Positions 60,487 through 64,000 of a stretch of DNA of 64,000 nt are shown here, one piece after another. The stretch spans positions 191,436 through 255,435 of the forward strand of contig NZ_KB889563.1 of assembly GCF_000372745.1 (NCBI RefSeq). The letters are read 5' to 3'. Both the position numbers and the translations under genes were made by a program. This stretch comes from Embleya scabrispora DSM 41855 (lineage in GTDB: Bacteria; Actinomycetota; Actinomycetes; Streptomycetales; Streptomycetaceae). The stretch's first letter is position 1, and every line of letters begins with the position of its first letter. The notes under the pieces are model-generated. The model saw nothing but the letters and a program-made list of their open reading frames with translations, was not told the DNA's origin and did not search any database.

Positions 60487-61380
60487 TCATGGTGTGGCGG
60501 TGGGAATCGGCACGACGGCCACCGGGCAGGACGCGTGGTGGAGCACGGCATGGGTGGTGGGGCCCAGGCGCATCGGGAAGGGTCCGTGCGCTCGGTGGGC
60601 GGCCACCACCAGCAGGCCCGCGTGCGCGGAGACGCCGATCAGCGCGTGGGCGGGCGTACCGGTCGTGACGATCGCCTCGATCGGGACGTCCGGTGCCTGG
60701 GCCCGGATCGGGTCCAGGATCTCGGCCAGGAGGTGGTCGTGGCTTGCCGCCATGTCGAGCGGGTCGCCGAGCAACGGCGCGACCACGCCGGGGAAGTAGC
60801 CCGCCATCGTGAGTGTCCATACGTGTACGGGCACCACCCTGCCGCCGATGCGGCGGGCCCGCTCCACGGCGAACTCGACCGCCGGCGTATCGCTGTGATC
60901 CGCGACGCCGACGACGACACTCGCGGTGTCCGCGTCGTCGGCGGCCTCCGGCACGACCACCACCGGGCAGGTCGTGTGGGCGCACACACGCAGGGACACC
61001 GATCCGAGCAGCAGCCCGGCGAAGCCGCCGTGGCCTCGGGTGCCGACCACGATCAGCTCGGCACGTCGACTCGCCTCCAGGAGCACATCCGCCGCCGGAC
61101 CCTCGACCAGCGACGTCTCGACCGCCAGGTAAGGGTGGGCCACGCGGCAGCGGTCCGCCGCCTGCTCCAGCAGGGCGCGGGCGCCCTCGCGCACCTCGGC
61201 CGAGTGGGCATGCCGGCCGAGGTGCGCGAGGGTGCCCGCCGGGATGGCCATCGCCAGATACAGCGGTGCCTTCGCCTCGGCGGCGGCGCGGGCGCCCCAC
61301 GCGAGCGCGCGTTCGCCGCCGGGCGAGCCGTCGTAGCCGACCAGGACGCCGAGGTCGGGAAGGTGGATTCCGCTGCTCAT
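60487..61380 (-). CDS. Tandem universal stress protein (UspA family)
   Basis: A 297-residue protein with two Usp domains (about residues 8-147 and 155-297). Domain 1 opens VLVGYDGSPGGERALAWGAR and has the ATP-binding G-2x-G-9x-G motif in VGTRGHGGFAGLLLGSVS, ending CPVVVVP. Domain 2 has the weaker VAAHRAHGPFPMRLG, so probably only the first binds ATP. The ATG at 61380 is preferred over an upstream start. Divergent from a CBS gene across a gap holding a DosR-like box. Confidence 0.9.
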   Translation of the reverse strand: MSSGIHLPDLGVLVGYDGSPGGERALAWGARAAAEAKAPLYLAMAIPAGTLAHLGRHAHSAEVREGARALLEQAADRCRVAHPYLAVETSLVEGPAADVLLEASRRAELIVVGTRGHGGFAGLLLGSVSLRVCAHTTCPVVVVPEAADDADTASVVVGVADHSDTPAVEFAVERARRIGGRVVPVHVWTLTMAGYFPGVVAPLLGDPLDMAASHDHLLAEILDPIRAQAPDVPIEAIVTTGTPAHALIGVSAHAGLLVVAAHRAHGPFPMRLGPTTHAVLHHASCPVAVVPIPTATP

Positions 61381-61505
61381 GAGCTTGTCCAATCGTTGCG
61401 GGCCGACGGCTCGGCGGAGCCGGTACCGCGATGTCGATCGGCCCCTCACCCTCAGCGTGCGCGTGCTCCGCCATCGGGCACAGGGCCGCCCGGTACCGGT
61501 ACCCC

Positions 61506-61520
61506 GGGACCTTCGGCCCG
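61506..61520. promoter_or_regulatory. DosR-like box between divergent Usp and CBS genes
   Basis: GGGACCTTCGGCCCG matches the GGGACTTNNGGCCCT motif at 11 of 13 fixed positions and sits midway in the 245-bp divergent gap, so it could serve both promoters. Confidence 0.5.
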
Positions 61521-61625
61521 GACGACCACCCCCACCGGCCCTGTGTTCGAGGCCGCGGGCGTTCGATGGTGGGGACAGGGTGCACCGCGCGGTCGCGGGC
61601 CCTGGAAATACAGGAGGCGAGCGTG

Positions 61626-62159
61626 ATGAGGACGAGCAGCGGATCCACTCCCGGCAACGGTTCCGCCACGACGCACGCGAGCGCGTCGGTGGTCGAGCGC
61701 AGCGTGGCCGACGTGATGAGCACGGCGTTGCTGACCGTCGCGGGCGACGAATCCCTGTTGATGGCCTGGGAGCTGATCCAGCGCACCGGGTTCCACCACC
61801 TCCCCGTGGTGGACGAGGACGGCCGCTGCTTGGGACTGCTGGAGCGGAGCGAACTCGCGGTGGCGTGCGCGCTCCCGGCGATCTCGCTCGCCGAACGCTA
61901 CGTGGGCGACCTGCTGCCCGGCGGCGCCCAGCCGCACGTGCCGGTCTCCGCCCGACTCGCCGAGGTGGCCGACGTGATGTCCGAACACGCGGTCGACGCG
62001 CTCGCGGTCACCGACGACAACGACGCCATGGTCGGCCTGGTGACCGCCCGGGACCTGGTCTCGGCGCTCGCCGGACGCAAGCCTCCGCACGGCCCCACGG
62101 ACCACGGACCGGTGCTCTTCCGACTGGAGCCGGTGCTTCCCCCGGCACGGCACACCTGA
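61626..62159 (+). CDS. CBS-domain pair protein
   Basis: A 177-residue protein of two CBS domains: VADVMSTALLTVAGDESLLM to CLGLLERSELA, and VGDLLPGGAQPHVPVSARLA to MVGLVTARDLVSAL. The Ser/Thr-rich N-terminus and the C-terminal 30 residues are probably disordered. AGGAGG precedes both the GTG at 61623 and the ATG at 61626; either may start translation. Followed 69 bp later by a single-domain Usp gene in the same direction. Confidence 0.87.
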   Translation: MRTSSGSTPGNGSATTHASASVVERSVADVMSTALLTVAGDESLLMAWELIQRTGFHHLPVVDEDGRCLGLLERSELAVACALPAISLAERYVGDLLPGGAQPHVPVSARLAEVADVMSEHAVDALAVTDDNDAMVGLVTARDLVSALAGRKPPHGPTDHGPVLFRLEPVLPPARHT

Positions 62160-62228
62160 GCGCCGCCGCCGCCCGAACCTGCGACGTTCGGCGCCCGATC
62201 CCCACCACGACCGTGAAGGAGTTTCGAC

Positions 62229-62744
62229 ATGGAATCGCTCGGTACCCACTTCGACCGGGAATCGATCGGCGTGTCCCCTCGGCAGGGCACCGTCCCCGCC
62301 GACGACAGCGCCGGGAACCGGCCGGAAGACCGGATCGTGGTGGGCCTGGACGGCTCCTTCGGATCCGCGCTCGCCCTGCGCTGGGCGGCTCGTGAGGCCG
62401 CCGAACTCGGCGTGACCCTGGACGTGGTCGCGGTGTGGACGGAGGCCGACCCCGAGCGCCCGACCCTGGACCGGCGGCCCGACGCGCCGCTGTCGGTGGC
62501 CCGCGAGCGTCTGGAGCACGCCTTGGCAAGCCTCGTACGGGCTCCGATCCCACCGGAGCGGATCGTGGCCACCCCGTTGCACGGCACGGCCGGCGAGGTC
62601 CTGGTCGCCCGCGCCCGGAACGCCCGGTTGCTCGTCCTGGGCACCAGCGGCATCGAATGCCCCACGATCCCGGGATCCACCGGCGTGTACTGCCTGCGCC
62701 ACAGCACCGCCCCGGTGGTCTTCGTCCCCGCGCCGGACGCCTGA
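62229..62744 (+). CDS. Single-domain universal stress protein
   Basis: A 171-residue Usp protein with a 33-residue N-terminal extension before IVVGLDGSFGSALALRWAAR. The nucleotide motif is altered: GTSGIECPTIPGSTGVYCL has two residues fewer than the usual G-2x-G-9x-G spacing, so ATP binding is doubtful. It ends APVVFVP as usual. Co-directional with the upstream CBS gene and closed by a perfect hairpin at 62762-62792. Confidence 0.87.
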   Translation: MESLGTHFDRESIGVSPRQGTVPADDSAGNRPEDRIVVGLDGSFGSALALRWAAREAAELGVTLDVVAVWTEADPERPTLDRRPDAPLSVARERLEHALASLVRAPIPPERIVATPLHGTAGEVLVARARNARLLVLGTSGIECPTIPGSTGVYCLRHSTAPVVFVPAPDA

Positions 62745-62761
62745 CCCGCGCACCACCGAAG

Positions 62762-62792
62762 CCGCCCGAGCCTGATCACCAGGCTCGGGCGG
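62762..62792. terminator. Perfect 13-bp hairpin terminator
   Basis: CCGCCCGAGCCTG-ATCAC-CAGGCTCGGGCGG starts 17 bp after the Usp stop codon. Confidence 0.8.
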
Positions 62793-62796
62793 TCGA

Positions 62797-62832
62797 GTAC
62801 GCGGGTCCCCTGGTCGTGTATGCGGGCCCCTT
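62797..62832. repeat. Two 15-bp direct repeats, 21-bp period
   Basis: GTACGCGGGTCCCCT and GTATGCGGGCCCCTT follow the terminator directly. The second copy overlaps the first possible ATG of the CBS gene, which hints at a binding or promoter site and at a start further downstream. Confidence 0.45.
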
Positions 62833-63419
62833 TCACAAACGAAGCATCCTGCGTCGACCGGCTGTTGCCCGATCATTCGGCTCCCCCGGCTCACCGCAGG
62901 CCCGAGCACCCGAGCGTGGGCGCAACCGGCGGCCGGTCATCCGGCCGGGGCGAATGCGGAACCACGACGTGCTGCGCCCAAGTGGAGAAGGCCGAGGACG
63001 CCCACCTCCGGCCCGGCCTGCGCCGGCTCGCGAACCGGCACACCAGGGGCGAGGGCCACACCGCGCGCGACCTGATGGCCTCACCCGTGGTGCGCGTGGA
63101 CCCCTCGTCGAGCACGCTGCGCGGCGCGCGTCTGATGGACCACCACCGCGTCAAGCGCCTCCCGGTGGTGGACGCCGACGGTCGCCTGGTGGGCATCGTC
63201 AGCCGCTGCGACCTGCTGCGCACGTTCCTGCGTCCGGACGCGGACATCCGCACCGAGATCGAGCACGACGTGCTGCGCACCGCGCTGTGGCTGGAGCCCG
63301 GCACGATCGAGGTGGACGTACGCGAAGCGGTGGTGCGCTTGTCCGGAGCGGTCGTCACATCAGGCCCGGCCCGGCGCACTTCACCCGCCGCGTACCCGGC
63401 CGCTGAGCAGGAGGGCTGA
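62820..63419 (+). CDS. CBS-domain protein with partial BON-like end, probably truncated
   Basis: Up to 199 residues. The supported part is the second CBS domain of a CBS-CBS-BON protein (GHTARDLMASPVVRVDPSSS to LPVVDADGRLVGIVSRCDLL) and the start of a BON domain (PGTIEVDVREAVVRLSGAVV). The expected first CBS domain is missing: the N-terminal 55 residues are low-complexity and unlike the family. The BON domain breaks off into a Pro/Ala tail. The start is uncertain; GTG 62982 is an alternative. It appears to be an internally deleted gene, possibly still expressed. Confidence 0.6.
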   Translation: MRAPFTNEASCVDRLLPDHSAPPAHRRPEHPSVGATGGRSSGRGECGTTTCCAQVEKAEDAHLRPGLRRLANRHTRGEGHTARDLMASPVVRVDPSSSTLRGARLMDHHRVKRLPVVDADGRLVGIVSRCDLLRTFLRPDADIRTEIEHDVLRTALWLEPGTIEVDVREAVVRLSGAVVTSGPARRTSPAAYPAAEQEG

Positions 63420-63424
63420 GACCA

Positions 63425-63454
63425 GCCCCGGACGCGCCCAACGGCATCCGGGGC
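63425..63454. terminator. Hairpin between CBS and response-regulator genes
   Basis: GCCCCGGA and TCCGGGGC form an 8-bp stem with a 14-nt loop in the convergent gap. Confidence 0.45.
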
Positions 63455-63584
63455 CTGTGCCGGTGCGACATGACGACCGTGGGCCGACACCATCACCGAC
63501 GCGCTCGGCGCGGGCGCACCGACTCCGGGAGGCGATCCGGGGGACAGCGGTGTGCGTCGAGATCGGCCCGGACCGCCGCCGGCC

Positions 63585-64000
63585 TCAGGTCCGGTGCCGC
63601 TCGTTGCCCTGATGCAACTCGGTCGCGTACACCGCCGCCTGGACCCGGCGCTCCAGGCCGAGCTTGTTCAGCACCGCCGAGACGTAGTTCTTGACGGTCT
63701 TCTCCGCCAGGCCCAGGCTCTCGGCGATCTCCCGGTTGGTCTGGCCCTGCGCGATGTGTTCCAGGACCTGCTTCTCGCGCTCGCTGAGCCCGGTCGGACC
63801 CGGCTCGGCCGCCGGTCCCTTGCGGACCCGTTCCAGGACACGCGTGGTCACCGCCGGATCCAGCAGGGATTGCCCGCCGGCCACCGCGCGCACCGCCGCG
63901 ATCAGGTCCTGCCCGCGGACCTGCTTGAGCACGTATCCCGCCGCCCCGGCCATGATCGCCGCGAACAACGCGTCCTCGTCGTCGTACGAGGTCAGGATCA
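63585..64000 (-). CDS. NarL/DevR-type response regulator, C-terminal part (runs off the window)
   Basis: The last 138 or so residues of a LuxR-family response regulator; the start lies beyond 64000. Visible are the end of the receiver domain (ILTSYDDEDALFAAIMAGAA, GYVLKQVRGQDL with the conserved Lys) and the LuxR helix-turn-helix (LSEREKQVLEHIAQGQTNRE, LGLAEKTVKNYVSAVLNKLG). The sequence is typical of DevR/DosR and the Streptomyces OsdR group, which respond to hypoxia or redox through a GAF sensor kinase. Its neighbours are classic members of that regulon, so it probably controls this island. Confidence 0.88.
   Translation of the reverse strand, partial: ILTSYDDEDALFAAIMAGAAGYVLKQVRGQDLIAAVRAVAGGQSLLDPAVTTRVLERVRKGPAAEPGPTGLSEREKQVLEHIAQGQTNREIAESLGLAEKTVKNYVSAVLNKLGLERRVQAAVYATELHQGNERHRT

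Noticed and set aside
1..64000. tRNA, rRNA, riboswitch or CRISPR
   Set aside because: I saw no cloverleaf-like sequence, rRNA segment, conserved riboswitch core or regularly spaced repeats. A covariance-model search would settle it.

Overview
This 64 kb window is chromosomal DNA from a very GC-rich actinobacterium. Codon third positions are almost all G or C, GTG starts are common, and Shine-Dalgarno sequences are strong GGAGG types. The gene content (LtrA, SpoIIE-type phosphatase, SHOCT/DUF6325 small proteins, SCO0607-like lipoprotein, DUF2637 proteins, MmyB-like XRE regulator, ROK-controlled xylose genes) points to Streptomycetales, close to Streptomyces or an Embleya/Yinghuangia-like genus. 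I see no rRNA, tRNA, CRISPR array, intact transposase or plasmid replication gene. It reads as an accessory chromosome region made of small regulator-plus-enzyme modules, with several decayed genes.

Layout. 0-4.2 kb: a TetR-controlled alpha-galactoside locus (regulator, GPH/SLC45-like transporter, GH36 alpha-galactosidase) with matching operators at both promoters. 4.7-10.6 kb: aldehyde dehydrogenase, DHFR-like protein plus alpha/beta hydrolase, LysR, a hypothetical, LtrA. 10.9-14.6 kb: secreted SH3 protein, first copy of a two-gene DUF2637 cassette, secreted AvrRpt2-like protease with a membrane-anchored partner. 14.8-17.4 kb: quinone reductase/XRE pair and aquaporin. 17.6-20.8 kb: a three-gene terpenoid-like operon (CrtC/AttH-like protein, SCP2-polyprenyl synthase fusion, unknown protein). 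21-26.7 kb: LysR/hydrolase/LLM oxidoreductase, SpoIIE phosphatase, ferredoxin reductase-like flavoprotein. 26.9-30.8 kb: xylBA and a divergent ROK repressor. 30.9-36.3 kb: lipoproteins (one with an in-frame TGA), GNAT, VOC, second DUF2637 cassette, frameshifted VOC and GNAT remnants, SixA phosphatase. 36.5-45.2 kb: AraC/hydrolase, NCS1 permease, class II amidotransferase, ABC-2 exporter, TetR/hydrolase pair with two operators. 45.3-49.5 kb: cysDN, arylamine N-acetyltransferase, ferritin-like protein. 49.9-57.2 kb: two DHA2-type exporters and a set of SHOCT, DUF6325 and membrane proteins. 57.3-64 kb: a dormancy/hypoxia-like island (GAP-family membrane protein, Acg-type nitroreductase, three CBS proteins, two universal stress proteins, and the end of a NarL/DevR-type response regulator).

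How parts work together. The galactoside and xylose loci are self-contained sugar-uptake or catabolic units, each with its own regulator. The last 7 kb looks like a DosR/DevR-type regulon: its content matches that regulon in mycobacteria and streptomycetes, and motifs resembling the mycobacterial DosR box lie in three of its promoter gaps. The most unusual items are the terpenoid-like operon, the duplicated DUF2637 cassette, the lipoprotein interrupted by one TGA, and a LuxR C-terminus stranded directly behind the GAP gene.
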